Of a stretch of DNA of 64,000 bases, positions 25,084 to 35,465 are shown one piece after another. The number at the start of each line of letters is the position of its first letter. The first letter of the stretch is position 1. The translations under genes and the position numbers were made by a program. This DNA comes from Campylobacter sp. CN_NE2 (GTDB lineage Bacteria; Campylobacterota; Campylobacteria; Campylobacterales; Campylobacteraceae): positions 682,001 through 746,000 of the forward strand of contig NZ_CP115608.1 of assembly GCF_027797465.1 (NCBI RefSeq), given 5' to 3'. The notes beneath the pieces were generated by a model. It made no database searches, had not been told where the DNA came from, and saw only the letters and a list, made by a program, of their open reading frames with translations.

Positions 25084-26906
25084 TGAAAAACAAGAAAAAA
25101 GATACAAAAATAAGCTCAATTTTTATTATTTTTATTTTTGCACCTATTTTGTTAGCTATATTTTTGGGCGCCGTGTATCACTGGGCAAATACCGATAGAA
25201 AGCTGCCTAGACTTCACACCGTAGAGACAAACAGCGCAATCCGTGGCGCAATCATCACACAAGATGAATATATCGTATCAAATTCAACCAAACTTTATAA
25301 AGTAAGTATTGATTCAAGAAGCATTGACAAGCACAAACTTGATCTTTTTGTTAAACTTTACTGCATTTACACAGGCGATAGCGAAAAAAGAGTAAAAGCA
25401 AGTATCAAAGAAGCTATGAAAGATGAAAAAGGAACGATTGTTTTATCATACAACATAGATGCCAAAACTGCCGTTCATCTAAAAGAGCTATCAAGAAAAC
25501 TAAATTTGAAAAAAGTTTTTATATCTTTTAAAAGCCCAAACGGCAAATCAAATCCGCCGATTCGTATGAGCGTAACTCAAAGTGGCGAAAAACGCACATA
25601 TTCAGCAGAAAATTCACTAACTCCGATAATCGGTTATATCAAAAAAAATGAAGTAAATGGCATCACAAGGGTAAGCGGCGTAAAGGGCGTGGAAAAATTT
25701 TATGAATACTACCTAAATCCCGTAAATGACGAGATGATAAAAGGCTCTCGCGACATCGGCGGAAATATAATTTTAGAAAAAACTAGCAAAAAAAGCGTTC
25801 GCACAGACGGATACAACCTGCACATCAGTATCCCTTTAAGACTTCAAAAAACGATAGAAACAATGGTTGATGAACGCGCCAAAGCCTATGATGCAAAAGA
25901 GATTGTCGTAGGGATAATGAACTCAAAAACAGGGCAAATTCTCTCTTTGGTGACAAATGCAAGATACAATCCAAACGAAATAAGAAAAAAAGATTTTTCA
26001 AATTTAAATTTAAGTGCTACCGAGTATGCCTATGAAACGGGCTCTATCATAAAACCGCTTGTTTGGTCTGTGGCTTATGAGGCCGGAAAAGTCAAACCAA
26101 AAGATATAATAAACACACATAACGGCGCATACAAACTTGCTAGTAGAACCATAAAAGATACCCACCCGGCAGCTTCAATGAGCGCAACAGAAGTTATAAT
26201 GCATTCTTCAAATATCGGCATGATAGAAATTTCAAAAAATTTAGAAGCAAATTTATTGCGTGAAGGTTTGCTAAAATTTGGACTAGCCCAACCAACAGGT
26301 ATTGATTTACCTTACGAGCAAAAGGGAAATTTGCCTAATACCCGCACTTTGGCAAATCCGACAAATAAGGCCGTTTTGAGCTACGGATACGGCTTTCAAG
26401 CCACTTTTATTCAGATGTTAAGTGCTTACAGCGTATTTAATAACGACGGAATAATGCTTCAACCAAAAATTTTGCAAAATTTAGAGCTTAACGGAAAATT
26501 TTATAAAACAAGCCAAAGCGAAGCAAAAAGCGTCATAAGCAAAGAAGCAGCAGATATAATGAAAGAAATTTTAATCCAAACGGTCGAAAACGGCACAGGG
26601 AAAAAAGCTAGAACTGCTGGTCTAGAAGTAGGCGGCAAAACAGGAACGGCTAGAATCGCCAAAAAAGGAGTTTATGTCGAAGCGTATAATAGCTCGTTTT
26701 TTGGTTTTGCAAATGATGAAAAAAATAGCTACACAATCGGCGTTTTTGTTAGAGAGCCAAAACAAGGCAGTTTTTATGCCGCACAAAACGCCTTGCCTGT
26801 TTTTAAAAAAGTAGTTGATATTTTGGTAGAAAACGGCTATCTAACGCCAAATAGCGAAGAAAAAGTCGTCATCAAAGATGAAAAATTAGACGAGATTAAG
26901 GATTAA
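25083..26906 (+). CDS. ftsI: Peptidoglycan D,D-transpeptidase FtsI (class B PBP)
   Basis: FtsI cross-links septal peptidoglycan in the divisome. The 607-residue protein has one N-terminal membrane anchor (about residues 12-33), a pedestal domain (40-220), and the transpeptidase domain. The catalytic SXXK motif is Ser-Ile-Ile-Lys near residue 320, in YETGSIIKPL. The SXN motif is Ser-Ser-Asn in MHSSNIGMI, and the KTG triad is in VGGKTGTAR. It overlaps aat by one base, so it lies at the end of the clp-aat transcript. A PBP2/elongation role is less likely because the length and pedestal fit FtsI. Confidence 0.9.
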   Translation: MKNKKKDTKISSIFIIFIFAPILLAIFLGAVYHWANTDRKLPRLHTVETNSAIRGAIITQDEYIVSNSTKLYKVSIDSRSIDKHKLDLFVKLYCIYTGDSEKRVKASIKEAMKDEKGTIVLSYNIDAKTAVHLKELSRKLNLKKVFISFKSPNGKSNPPIRMSVTQSGEKRTYSAENSLTPIIGYIKKNEVNGITRVSGVKGVEKFYEYYLNPVNDEMIKGSRDIGGNIILEKTSKKSVRTDGYNLHISIPLRLQKTIETMVDERAKAYDAKEIVVGIMNSKTGQILSLVTNARYNPNEIRKKDFSNLNLSATEYAYETGSIIKPLVWSVAYEAGKVKPKDIINTHNGAYKLASRTIKDTHPAASMSATEVIMHSSNIGMIEISKNLEANLLREGLLKFGLAQPTGIDLPYEQKGNLPNTRTLANPTNKAVLSYGYGFQATFIQMLSAYSVFNNDGIMLQPKILQNLELNGKFYKTSQSEAKSVISKEAADIMKEILIQTVENGTGKKARTAGLEVGGKTGTARIAKKGVYVEAYNSSFFGFANDEKNSYTIGVFVREPKQGSFYAAQNALPVFKKVVDILVENGYLTPNSEEKVVIKDEKLDEIKD

Positions 26907-26937
26907 AAATTTTTAGAGCAAATTTAAAAACTCTACC

Positions 26938-27912
26938 CTATTTTGCGTAATCCAAAATAAATTTAGCAAACTCGTCGCTATCGTTTGGACAACGGCAAAC
27001 TTCGTAATACTCAAATCCTTTTTCTTGTGCTAACTCTTTATATAAAATGCTAAGTTCGAAGTCAGTTTCAGAGTTATCCACACAAAATGCAATCGGAAAA
27101 ATAAGCGCTTTTTTGCCACTTAAATTTTCCAAAACTTCTGCCGTATTTGGTCCAAGCCACTTTACAGGTCCCAAACGGGATTGATACGCTAAAATAATCT
27201 CTTTAAATTTAATGCCGTTTTGTTCGAGTAAATTTGATAAAATTTGCGCGTGTTCTTTCATTTGCGCTTCGTAAGGATCGCCATTATCGATGATTTTTTG
27301 TGGAAGTGAGTGAGCCGAAAAAATCAAAGAAATCTGCGAAATTTCATCTTTGTTTAAATTTGCAATTTTTTCTTTAATTAAATTTAAAATAATCTCATTA
27401 TATTGCCCGTTTTGATAGAAAATATCCAAAATTTTATAATTTTTTATGCCGTGTTTTTTTAGGGCGATTTCGGTGCTTTCCAAGCTCGATTTAACCGTCG
27501 TTTGCGAATAATGCGGATACAGCGGAAGCAAAAAAATCTCATCAAATTTGGCATATTTTTGCACCACTTCATCGGCAAAAGGCGGAGTATAATTCATAAT
27601 AAAATCGACGCAAATTTGCTCGTTAGCAAATTTTCTAGTTTTTTCACACAAAGATTTTGTAATATCATTTATAGGCGATTTTCCGCCAAGTTTGATATAG
27701 TTTTGCGTTGCCGAATTTGTTCGCATTTTTGTTATCAAATTTGCTAAAATTTTTCGCAAAAAATCCAACTTTACGCTCAAAATATAAGGATCGTTAAACA
27801 TATTTTTTAAAAAAACACTAACTTCGCTTAAATCATTTGGTCCGCCCATATTCAAAAGCAAAATAACTTTTTTAGCCAAATTTTGGCTAGAATTTTTATT
27901 ATCGTAACTCAT
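26938..27912 (-). CDS. hemH: Ferrochelatase
   Basis: HemH inserts iron into protoporphyrin IX as the last step of haem synthesis. The 324-residue protein has the family start VILLLNMGGPNDL. The metal-binding histidine is in FSAHSLPQKIIDNGDPY, and the QSRLGPVKWLGP stretch and the C-terminal FCVDNSETDFEL motif with its conserved Glu are present. It overlaps the start-side oxidoreductase gene by 4 bases, with hemH downstream, so the pair is cotranscribed. It converges with ftsI. Confidence 0.96.
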   Translation of the reverse strand: MSYDNKNSSQNLAKKVILLLNMGGPNDLSEVSVFLKNMFNDPYILSVKLDFLRKILANLITKMRTNSATQNYIKLGGKSPINDITKSLCEKTRKFANEQICVDFIMNYTPPFADEVVQKYAKFDEIFLLPLYPHYSQTTVKSSLESTEIALKKHGIKNYKILDIFYQNGQYNEIILNLIKEKIANLNKDEISQISLIFSAHSLPQKIIDNGDPYEAQMKEHAQILSNLLEQNGIKFKEIILAYQSRLGPVKWLGPNTAEVLENLSGKKALIFPIAFCVDNSETDFELSILYKELAQEKGFEYYEVCRCPNDSDEFAKFILDYAK

Positions 27913-28793
27913 TGTAAAATTTCTCTTATTTTTATGGATTCATCGATACTTGCAAGGCGTTTTAGCATACCGCCACTACAAAATTCGGCAAATTCTTTAT
28001 ATCCGTTTCTACAACAATAATCTTCATTATCAACTTTTAGATTTATATTGCCGCTTGGAGCGATTTTATGAAGAGTGAAATTTAAAAGATCTGCTATATA
28101 AACACCGCTACTTGTGGATATTTGTATCGTATGTCGCAATGTCGGATAAACATTTGAACAAACAAAAGTTAGCAAAATATCATTTTTACTTTTGCCAAGA
28201 GCCGAAAGTGCGATTATCTCTTTGCTGTTTGGGGCAGTTACGGTTTTGCTAGAAAATGACGAAATCTCGCTACCACACAAAATTCTTGCTAAATCAAGCT
28301 CTTTTAAAAGTAAATTTTGCATTATATCGCAACTATTTTCACTATTTTTGCCGTTTATGAAATTCATAGTATAAATTTGATCGCCTTTTGAAAACTCCCG
28401 TAATAACGAATTTATAGTTGCATTAAATCTATTTTTATAAAAAATCGCTAAATTTGTATCGTTATTGGCAAGGCTATATCTTATCTCTCTACTTTCTTCA
28501 AGATTTAGAGCAAGAGGTGCGTCTATAAGGATATTTTGAACATATTTTGAAGCTTTTAAAATAAGATTTTTATGATTTTTTTGCGAACTTGTGATAACAA
28601 CAGCTTGCGGTTTAGCTTTATCAAAAAGCTCTTCTAAATCTCTATAAAGTTCTACTTTACCGAAATTTTCGTTACTTTTTTCATCATAAATTCCTACTAA
28701 TTCAAAAAAATCGCTTCTTCGTAATTCGCTAAAATGCTTGTGCCCAAGCTCACTCATACCGATAATCGCAATCTTTTTCTTCTCAGAAAACAT
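27909..28793 (-). CDS. Gfo/Idh/MocA-type NAD(P)-dependent oxidoreductase
   Basis: This 294-residue protein starts with a Rossmann fold (KIAIIGMSELGHKHF). The motif AVVITSSQKNHKNL (about residues 65-80) is at the position of the family's substrate-loop strand. In most family members the catalytic pair includes Glu-Lys-Pro; here the corresponding stretch reads IDAPLALN, so that lysine is not obvious and activity is uncertain. A gene of this family precedes hemH in C. jejuni as well, as I recall. The substrate is unknown. It forms a unit with hemH. Confidence 0.75.
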   Translation of the reverse strand: MFSEKKKIAIIGMSELGHKHFSELRRSDFFELVGIYDEKSNENFGKVELYRDLEELFDKAKPQAVVITSSQKNHKNLILKASKYVQNILIDAPLALNLEESREIRYSLANNDTNLAIFYKNRFNATINSLLREFSKGDQIYTMNFINGKNSENSCDIMQNLLLKELDLARILCGSEISSFSSKTVTAPNSKEIIALSALGKSKNDILLTFVCSNVYPTLRHTIQISTSSGVYIADLLNFTLHKIAPSGNINLKVDNEDYCCRNGYKEFAEFCSGGMLKRLASIDESIKIREILQ

Positions 28794-28840
28794 AAACGAA
28801 CCTTAAAAATTTAATTAATCGTCGCCATTATAGCAAATAT

Positions 28841-29809
28841 ATGCTGAAAGTTATTTTTCAGTTATTTTTTATCCAAAATTTATATATTTTCAAAAATATT
28901 TTAGATAAAATTACGCCAAATTTCAAATTTAAGAGGTCTTTCGTTTTGTTTAAATTTCCGTCTTTTAAGCAAATGTATAAAGATGAAATCCGCACATTAA
29001 AGCGATTTCGTCAGTATTTTCGTTATCATCTTGCGACAAATATATGCAAAAACGAGATTAAAGAATTTGAAAATTTTATAAATAAAAATCCTATTTGGGA
29101 AAAATTATTTAGCTCGAATTTTTACCGCGCAAATACGATTTTATACAGATACTGCGACAATCGACTAAACGAAAAAGAACGCCTAGAAATGATAATTCAA
29201 AATTTCAATTTAGCAAAAACTTTTTTAGGCGAAAAAAAACTTAATGAACTGCTAGAAAAAAAGAAAATTTTGCTTTTTAAATTTGACGAAAATTTGTTTC
29301 TTTATCTAAATATAAACAATATCGACCCGCTAGAAGGTTTTTTTTCGATAAATATACAAACCGAAGATGAAAAAATTTATGATGCTTCGTTTAGCTTTAT
29401 TACCCCAAATTCGCTTTTGATCTCTTCTATGCAGGGCTCAAACGAACCAAACACGCCGGATCTCATCAAACAAGCCACAAAACAAATGCATGGAATTCGC
29501 CCAGCTTTTATGATTGTTAATGTTTTTAAGATGATTTGCGAGATTAAAAATTTTTCGCTACTTGGAATTCCAAAAGAAAATCAAGCCAAATTTAGGCGAA
29601 ACGATCACTCGCGATTACTTTTTGATTATGATGAATTTTGGCGTGAAAACGGCGGGAAATTTGGCGAAAAATACTACGAAATTCCGCTTAATATCGAACG
29701 AAAAAGTTTAGAAGAAATTCAAAGCAAAAAACGCTCAATGTATAAAAAACGCTTTGAAATGCTAGATATTGTTAAAAATTCTTTACAAATTTATTTTCAA
29801 AATCTATAA
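28841..29809 (+). CDS. VirK/YbjX family (DUF535) protein
   Basis: This 322-residue protein matches the VirK/YbjX family by its C-terminal motifs. A Gln-Gly pair is in LLISSMQGSNEP, a Tyr-Asp-Glu-Phe-Trp stretch is in LLFDYDEFWRENGG, and a basic end includes IQSKKRSMYKKRFEMLD. In enteric bacteria and Campylobacter, family members are linked to surface properties and resistance to antimicrobial peptides, but the biochemical role is unknown. The ATG at 28841 is the first candidate; ATG 28974 (start MYKDEIRTLK) is another, so the first 44 residues may be untranslated. It lies between the oxidoreductase and alaS. Confidence 0.8.
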   Translation: MLKVIFQLFFIQNLYIFKNILDKITPNFKFKRSFVLFKFPSFKQMYKDEIRTLKRFRQYFRYHLATNICKNEIKEFENFINKNPIWEKLFSSNFYRANTILYRYCDNRLNEKERLEMIIQNFNLAKTFLGEKKLNELLEKKKILLFKFDENLFLYLNINNIDPLEGFFSINIQTEDEKIYDASFSFITPNSLLISSMQGSNEPNTPDLIKQATKQMHGIRPAFMIVNVFKMICEIKNFSLLGIPKENQAKFRRNDHSRLLFDYDEFWRENGGKFGEKYYEIPLNIERKSLEEIQSKKRSMYKKRFEMLDIVKNSLQIYFQNL

Positions 29810-29847
29810 ATTTGCAAAAATTCAGAAGTTTTAAACAAAATTTTGGA

Positions 29848-29853
29848 TAAAAT
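29848..29853 (+). promoter_or_regulatory. Probable -10 box for alaS
   Basis: TAAAAT in the context TTGGATAAAATC, 37 bases before the alaS ATG, in a non-coding stretch of about 80 bases. Confidence 0.5.
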
Positions 29854-29889
29854 CAACCCTTAAATTTACGAAATTTTAGGAAAACAAAA

Positions 29890-32427
29890 ATGGATATTAG
29901 ACAAGCCTATTTGGATTTTTTTGCTTCAAAAGGTCATGAGATTATCGCTTCATCACCCTTAGTGCCTGATGATGCGACACTTTTATTTACAAACGCAGGA
30001 ATGGTGCCGTTTAAAAGCATTTTCACAGGTGCGGTGCCACGCCCAAATCCGCCGATTCGCACTAGTTGTCAAACCTGCATAAGAGCAGGCGGCAAACACA
30101 ACGACTTAGACAATGTCGGCTACACAGCACGCCACCACACATTTTTTGAAATGCTTGGAAATTTCAGCTTTGGCGAATATTTCAAAAAAGAAGCAATTGC
30201 GTATGCGTGGGAGTTTGTAACCGAAATTTTAAAACTTCCAAAAGAAAAACTCTATGTTACGGTTCATACAAGCGACGATGAAGCGTATGAGATTTGGCAG
30301 CAACATATCTCAAAAGAGCGAATTTATCGCTTTGGCGATAAAGATAACTTTTGGGCTATGGGCGATACGGGACCTTGTGGGCCGTGTAGCGAGATTTTTT
30401 ACGATCAAGGGCAAGAGCATTTTAGTGGCGAAGAAGACTATATGGGCGGAGACGGCGATCGATTTTTAGAAATTTGGAATTTAGTTTTTATGCAATACGA
30501 ACGATCAATTGACGGCAAACTAACCCCGCTTCCAAAGCCATCAATCGACACGGGCATGGGCTTGGAGCGCGTTGTAGCGATAAAAGAAGGCAAATTTAGC
30601 AATTACGATAGTTCGCTTTTTATGCCAATTATTGGCGAAGTTGCAAAATTATGTGGCAAAACTTATGTTTATGAAAGCGGAGCAAGTTACCGAGTAATCG
30701 CAGATCATATAAGATCGGTTTCGTTTTTATTGGCTCAGGGCGTAAATTTTGACAAAGAAGGCAGAGGCTATGTTTTACGCAGGATTCTCCGCAGAGCCGT
30801 CAGACACGGATATTTGCTAGGCATAAAAGAGCCGTTTATGCACAAACTTGTGGAAGTATTGTGCGAAGTCATGGGCGGACATTATAGCTATTTAAACGAG
30901 AAAAAAGAAAATATAAAAGAGCTAATCAAACTTGAAGAAGAACGCTTTTTTGCGACTATTTCGGCAGGTCTAAATTTATTCAACGACGAACTAGAAAAAA
31001 CAAAAGATATTTTTAGCGGCGAAGTTGCGTTTAAATTATACGATACTTACGGCTTTCCGCTTGATCTGACTGCTGATATGTTGCGTGAAAAAAATATCAA
31101 AATCGATGAGAAAAAATTTGACGAACTTATGAGCGAACAACGCCAAAGAGCCAAAGCCGCATGGAAAGGAAGTGGCGATAAAGCCACTGCTATCGGCGAT
31201 TTTAAGGCTTTGCTTGAAAAATTTGGCGAAAATGAGTTTATCGGATATGAATTTACGCAAAGCAAAAGCAAAATTTTAGCCATTTTAAACGATGAATTTA
31301 AAGAAATTTCAGAATTAAAAGCAGGAAATATCGGCTGGATTTTACTTGATAAAACTCCATTTTACGCTACAAGCGGTGGTCAATGCAACGACACAGGCGT
31401 GATAAATAAAACTAGTAGCGTTTTAGATACGCAAAAGTTTTTTGGGCTAAATTTAAGCCAAGTTGAAGCTAGTTTGGATTTGAAAATCGGCGATGAAGTG
31501 GAGTGCGAAGTAAGTAGCGAGCGAAGCGAAATCGCAAGACACCATAGTGCGACTCACCTACTTCATTTAGGACTTCGCACAATTTTGGGCGATATGGTAA
31601 GTCAAGCAGGAAGCCTTGTGGAAGCCACTCGTTTGCGATTTGACTTTACATATCCAAAGGCGATGAGTAGCGAACAAATCGAAAAAGTAGAAAATTTTGT
31701 AAATGATCAAATCTCTCGCGCAAATTCCACAAAAACCGATATTATGAATATTGATGATGCCAAAAATAGCGGTGCTGTGGCACTTTTTGGCGAAAAATAT
31801 GCCGATAATGTCCGAGTGGTAAGCATAGGCGATAGCAAAGAGCTTTGTGGCGGGACACATGTCAAAAATACAGGCGAAATCGGAAGCTTTTTTATCGTAA
31901 AAGAAAGTGGCGTAAGCGCAGGAGTGCGTAGAATCGAAGCTATTTGCTCAAAATCTGCGTTAAATTATGCTAAAAATTTACGTTTGCAACTTGCACAAAT
32001 AAATGAAAATCTCAAAACAAATGAACCGATAGCGGCGATTAAAAAGCTAAAAGACGAGATAAAATCACTAAAAACCGAGCTTAGCAAAGCTAGTAGCAAT
32101 AAAGCTATCGAATTAAACGAAATTAATGGCGTAAAAGTCGCAATCAGCGAATTTGACGGCGATATAAAAGCCAAAATCGACGAGCTAAAAAATCAAAATG
32201 AAAAAATCATCGCCCTATTTTTCAAACCAGAAAACGAAAAAGTCCAAATCGCTTGTGGCGTAAAAGGTGCAAACGCAAAAGCAGGAGAAATCGTCAAAGA
32301 AGTAGCAAAAATTCTTGGCGGCGGAGGCGGCGGTAGAGATGACTTTGCCACAGCCGGCGGAAAAGATATAAGCAAAATCAGCCAAGCGATTGCATTTGCA
32401 AATGAATTTATAAAGGCGAAAATTTGA
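29890..32427 (+). CDS. alaS: Alanyl-tRNA synthetase
   Basis: This 845-residue class II synthetase charges tRNA-Ala. The catalytic core starts [15 protein letters not shown] and includes [13 protein letters not shown] and [15 protein letters not shown]. The editing domain holds the zinc ligands HHSATHLLH and, later, [15 protein letters not shown]. The C-Ala domain ends in a glycine-rich block ([19 protein letters not shown]) used to bind tRNA. Length is normal for the family. It has its own promoter and is followed 52 bases later by the membrane protein gene and then maf. Confidence 0.98.
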   Translation: MDIRQAYLDFFASKGHEIIASSPLVPDDATLLFTNAGMVPFKSIFTGAVPRPNPPIRTSCQTCIRAGGKHNDLDNVGYTARHHTFFEMLGNFSFGEYFKKEAIAYAWEFVTEILKLPKEKLYVTVHTSDDEAYEIWQQHISKERIYRFGDKDNFWAMGDTGPCGPCSEIFYDQGQEHFSGEEDYMGGDGDRFLEIWNLVFMQYERSIDGKLTPLPKPSIDTGMGLERVVAIKEGKFSNYDSSLFMPIIGEVAKLCGKTYVYESGASYRVIADHIRSVSFLLAQGVNFDKEGRGYVLRRILRRAVRHGYLLGIKEPFMHKLVEVLCEVMGGHYSYLNEKKENIKELIKLEEERFFATISAGLNLFNDELEKTKDIFSGEVAFKLYDTYGFPLDLTADMLREKNIKIDEKKFDELMSEQRQRAKAAWKGSGDKATAIGDFKALLEKFGENEFIGYEFTQSKSKILAILNDEFKEISELKAGNIGWILLDKTPFYATSGGQCNDTGVINKTSSVLDTQKFFGLNLSQVEASLDLKIGDEVECEVSSERSEIARHHSATHLLHLGLRTILGDMVSQAGSLVEATRLRFDFTYPKAMSSEQIEKVENFVNDQISRANSTKTDIMNIDDAKNSGAVALFGEKYADNVRVVSIGDSKELCGGTHVKNTGEIGSFFIVKESGVSAGVRRIEAICSKSALNYAKNLRLQLAQINENLKTNEPIAAIKKLKDEIKSLKTELSKASSNKAIELNEINGVKVAISEFDGDIKAKIDELKNQNEKIIALFFKPENEKVQIACGVKGANAKAGEIVKEVAKILGGGGGGRDDFATAGGKDISKISQAIAFANEFIKAKI

Positions 32428-32479
32428 TGATAAAACAAACAAATTCGAAAAGTAAAATTTGCAAATTTAGGAGCGAAAT

Positions 32480-32965
32480 TTGAACGAATTTGGTTTTGCA
32501 AGGGCAACACAAATTTTGCCCTTACTTCACATTTTGGCAGTTATTTTTTTTATAAATGCTCAAATTTGCTGTGTTTATATCATTAGAATTTACAAAAAAA
32601 GCGAAAATATTTGCGAAAACTGCGATAAAATAAAGTCGCATTTTAGCAGATACGAACGCTTTTTTTTGTTATATTTTGCCGTTATTATCATTAGCGGTTA
32701 TCTTATTTCTATCGGAAATGACTATAAATTTGCAGATCCTATGATAACAGGCATCATAACGACACTTTGGGCTGCTTCGATGTTTATTTTGCTAAATTTT
32801 GTCTATATTCACTACAAAATTTTATCGTTTCAAAAGGCGGTTTTGGCTAAAAACGAAATCGAAGCAAACGAGCATTTAATCATAATTTTAAAATATTTTA
32901 TTCCGCTAAATATCGCAATATCGCTGATTTGCGTTTATTTAGGCGTTACTATAAGTGAGTTTTGA
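32480..32965 (+). CDS. Four-helix membrane protein of unknown function
   Basis: This 161-residue protein starts at TTG 32480 with AGGAG about six bases upstream. Four membrane segments are visible at about residues 11-32, 58-77, 90-110 and 138-157. A short loop between the first two carries a Cys pair in ENICENC. I do not recognise a family; the shape is like small quinone- or copper-related membrane proteins, but no haem ligands stand out. The start of maf overlaps its stop, so the two are coupled. Confidence 0.75.
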   Translation: MNEFGFARATQILPLLHILAVIFFINAQICCVYIIRIYKKSENICENCDKIKSHFSRYERFFLLYFAVIIISGYLISIGNDYKFADPMITGIITTLWAASMFILLNFVYIHYKILSFQKAVLAKNEIEANEHLIIILKYFIPLNIAISLICVYLGVTISEF

Positions 32966-33510
32966 TGATTTATCTAGCTTCATCTTCACCCACAAGAGCG
33001 CTTATTTTGAAAAATCACGGCATTAAATTTGAGCAAATTTGCACTAAATTTGATGAAAGTGGCATTGATTTTAGCGACCCTTATACCTATGCTTATAAAG
33101 TGGCAAATGCAAAAAAAGAGCAATTTTTTAAAATTTACAAAGATATTGACAGAGTGCTTTTTGCCGACAGCTCGGTCGTGGTAAATAACCAAATTTTTGG
33201 TAAAGCTAGTAGTGATGATGAGGCTTATACTATGCTAAAAGCACAAAGCGATAACTTTTCAAGCGTTGTTACGGCGATGATTTTTGTTTCAAAAAAGATA
33301 AATTTTGTAAATTCAGCTATTACAACATATAAATTTGCTAAATTTAGCGATGATGATTTGCGTGAATACATCGCAAAAAAAGATTATGTCGGCAAAGCAG
33401 GAGCTATGACGATAGAAGGTTTTAATAAAAAATATATCATCTCTCAAAGTGGTCTAACCAGCACTGCTATGGGACTAAGCGTTGAAATTTTAAAGAGGTA
33501 TTTATGGTAA
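32965..33510 (+). CDS. maf: Maf family nucleotide pyrophosphatase
   Basis: Maf proteins hydrolyse nucleoside triphosphates, acting on dTTP/UTP or 7-methyl-GTP, and prevent modified nucleotides from entering nucleic acids. The 181-residue protein has the start motif YLASSSPTRALIL and the catalytic Asp in VLFADSSVV. A later stretch, KAGAMTIEGF, matches the family's GKAGAYAIQG pattern. The ATG at 32965 is chosen over the TTG just before it because it overlaps the upstream stop (TGATG). Its last seven bases overlap the pbpA start. Confidence 0.93.
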   Translation: MIYLASSSPTRALILKNHGIKFEQICTKFDESGIDFSDPYTYAYKVANAKKEQFFKIYKDIDRVLFADSSVVVNNQIFGKASSDDEAYTMLKAQSDNFSSVVTAMIFVSKKINFVNSAITTYKFAKFSDDDLREYIAKKDYVGKAGAMTIEGFNKKYIISQSGLTSTAMGLSVEILKRYLW

Positions 33511-35387
33511 GAGTTTTATTTAGCTTTTTGACACTTTGCATTTTTGCAGCAGGTGGAGTTTTTTTATATTTTTATTCGCAAGTTAGAATAGAATCTAACA
33601 GCATTATCGAATATAAACCAAAATTAACCACTAGAATTTACGATAGAAACGGAAATTTAGTCGCAAATATTTTTGATGAAGAAAACAGAGTTTTTGTTAA
33701 ATATGAAGATATTCCGGGTCGTATCATCGAAGCACTTGTAGCTATCGAAGATACTGCATTTTTCGAGCATGACGGGATAAATTTAGAAGCTATTTTTAGG
33801 GCTTTGGTAAAAGATATAAAGGCTATGGCATTTGTCGAAGGTGCTTCTACCATAACTCAACAACTTATCAAAAATATGATTTTAACGAGTGAAAAAAAGA
33901 TAGATCGAAAAATCAAAGAGATGATTATGGCATTAAAAATCGAAAATGCACTCACCAAAGAGCAAATTTTGGAAAGGTATTTTAATGAAGTATATTTTGG
34001 ACACCAATACTACGGCATAAAAACCGCCGCTATGGGTTATTTCAAAAAAGAATTAGACGAGCTAAGCTTAAAAGAAACGGCGATTTTGGTTGGTTTGCCA
34101 AAAGCTCCAAGCCAGTTTGATCCTACGCGCAATCTAAATTTGTCATTAAGCCGTGCAAACAATGTCGTATCTAGAATGTATGAACTTGGCTGGATAAATA
34201 AAGGCGAATATGAAATCGCAATGGCAGAAACTCCTGCCATTTATAACGAAACACTAACGCAAAATAAAGCCCCTTATGTCGTCGATGAAGTCGTCAAAGA
34301 AGCTACAAAAATTTTTCCAGATATAAAAACAGGCGGTTATACGATCGAAACTAGCGTGGATTTAAAAACTCAAAGCTTAGCAGAAGAGGCTCTTTCGTTT
34401 GGCTACAACGAAATTTTAAAACGAGATAAAGACGCAAATGCTAGTAATGTAAATGGCGCTATAATCGTTACAAATCCAACCAACGGCGAAATTTTAGCTC
34501 TCGTTGGCGGGGTTGATTACTCTAAAAGCAACTTTAACAGAGCCACACAATCAAAACGCCAAACGGGATCTAGTTTTAAGCCATTTATCTATCAAATCGC
34601 CCTTGATATGGGATATTCGACTATGAGCGAAATTCCAGATGTCGCAAGAGAATTTGATGACGGAAGCAACAAATCATGGACGCCAAAGAATTTTGATAAA
34701 ACTTTTACAGGCTACATAACCTTAAAAGAAGCCTTGCAAAAATCGCGAAATCTCGCTTCAATCAACCTTTTACACGCAATCGGACTTCAAAGAGCATTAA
34801 ATAAATTAAACGAATTTGGATTTAAAGATGTCCCGCCTGCGCTTTCAATCGCGGTTGGAAGCTATGGTATTTCGCCGCTTGAATATTCTAGTATTTATTC
34901 TGTTTTTGCAGGACTTGGAGTTAGCACAAAGTCTAAATTTATAAACTCAATCACAGATAAAAACGGCAAAACGCTTGTTTTCCAACCTCAACGAAAACGC
35001 ATTTTACAGCCTGAACAAGCCTATCTTATGACAACACTTATGAAAAATATCGTAAGTGCTGGAACCGGCACAAGAGCGCGCGTAAAAGGCATAGAAATCG
35101 CGGGTAAAACAGGCACTTCAAATGATAGCATTGATGTTTGGTTTTGCGGCTTTACGCCTGAAATTCAAGCGATTGTTTGGTATGGAAATGACGATTATAA
35201 GCCTATGCGAAGTGTTGAGCAAGGCGGACGAACGGCTGCACCTGTGTTTGCTAAATTTTTAGAAAGCTATATCGAAGAATACCCGCAAACAAAACGCACA
35301 TTTAGCGTTCCAAGCGGAGTTTATACGCGTAATTACGCAGGAAAAAGCGAATATTACACGCGCACTTCGCCCTTGCCAAATGAATAG
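33504..35387 (+). CDS. pbpA: Class A penicillin-binding protein 1A
   Basis: This 627-residue enzyme both polymerises glycan chains and cross-links them. A membrane anchor at residues 4-24 is followed by the GT51 glycosyltransferase domain (EDTAFFEHDGINLEA, then GASTITQQLIKN, then ERYFNEVYFG). The transpeptidase domain has Ser-Ser-Phe-Lys in RQTGSSFKPFIYQ, Ser-Arg-Asn in LQKSRNLAS, and the KTG motif in IAGKTGTSND. It ends at TAG 35385-35387. Reading on in frame gives a plausible 11-residue tail (PVIVPENAPEL) before TAA 35421, so the amber stop may have shortened it. It overlaps maf by 7 bases. Confidence 0.95.
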   Translation: MVRVLFSFLTLCIFAAGGVFLYFYSQVRIESNSIIEYKPKLTTRIYDRNGNLVANIFDEENRVFVKYEDIPGRIIEALVAIEDTAFFEHDGINLEAIFRALVKDIKAMAFVEGASTITQQLIKNMILTSEKKIDRKIKEMIMALKIENALTKEQILERYFNEVYFGHQYYGIKTAAMGYFKKELDELSLKETAILVGLPKAPSQFDPTRNLNLSLSRANNVVSRMYELGWINKGEYEIAMAETPAIYNETLTQNKAPYVVDEVVKEATKIFPDIKTGGYTIETSVDLKTQSLAEEALSFGYNEILKRDKDANASNVNGAIIVTNPTNGEILALVGGVDYSKSNFNRATQSKRQTGSSFKPFIYQIALDMGYSTMSEIPDVAREFDDGSNKSWTPKNFDKTFTGYITLKEALQKSRNLASINLLHAIGLQRALNKLNEFGFKDVPPALSIAVGSYGISPLEYSSIYSVFAGLGVSTKSKFINSITDKNGKTLVFQPQRKRILQPEQAYLMTTLMKNIVSAGTGTRARVKGIEIAGKTGTSNDSIDVWFCGFTPEIQAIVWYGNDDYKPMRSVEQGGRTAAPVFAKFLESYIEEYPQTKRTFSVPSGVYTRNYAGKSEYYTRTSPLPNE

Positions 35388-35429
35388 CCGGTTATCGTCC
35401 CGGAAAATGCACCTGAATTATAAAAAATT

Positions 35430-35452
35430 GAATTTGCAAAATTTGCAAATTC
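35430..35452. terminator. Perfect hairpin between convergent pbpA and dinB
   Basis: GAATTTGCAAA and TTTGCAAATTC pair perfectly across a single A. The hairpin lies between two converging stop codons, so it can serve both strands. No clear T-run follows, and its AT-rich stem makes efficiency uncertain. Confidence 0.45.
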
Positions 35453-35465
35453 GATTTCCAAATAT

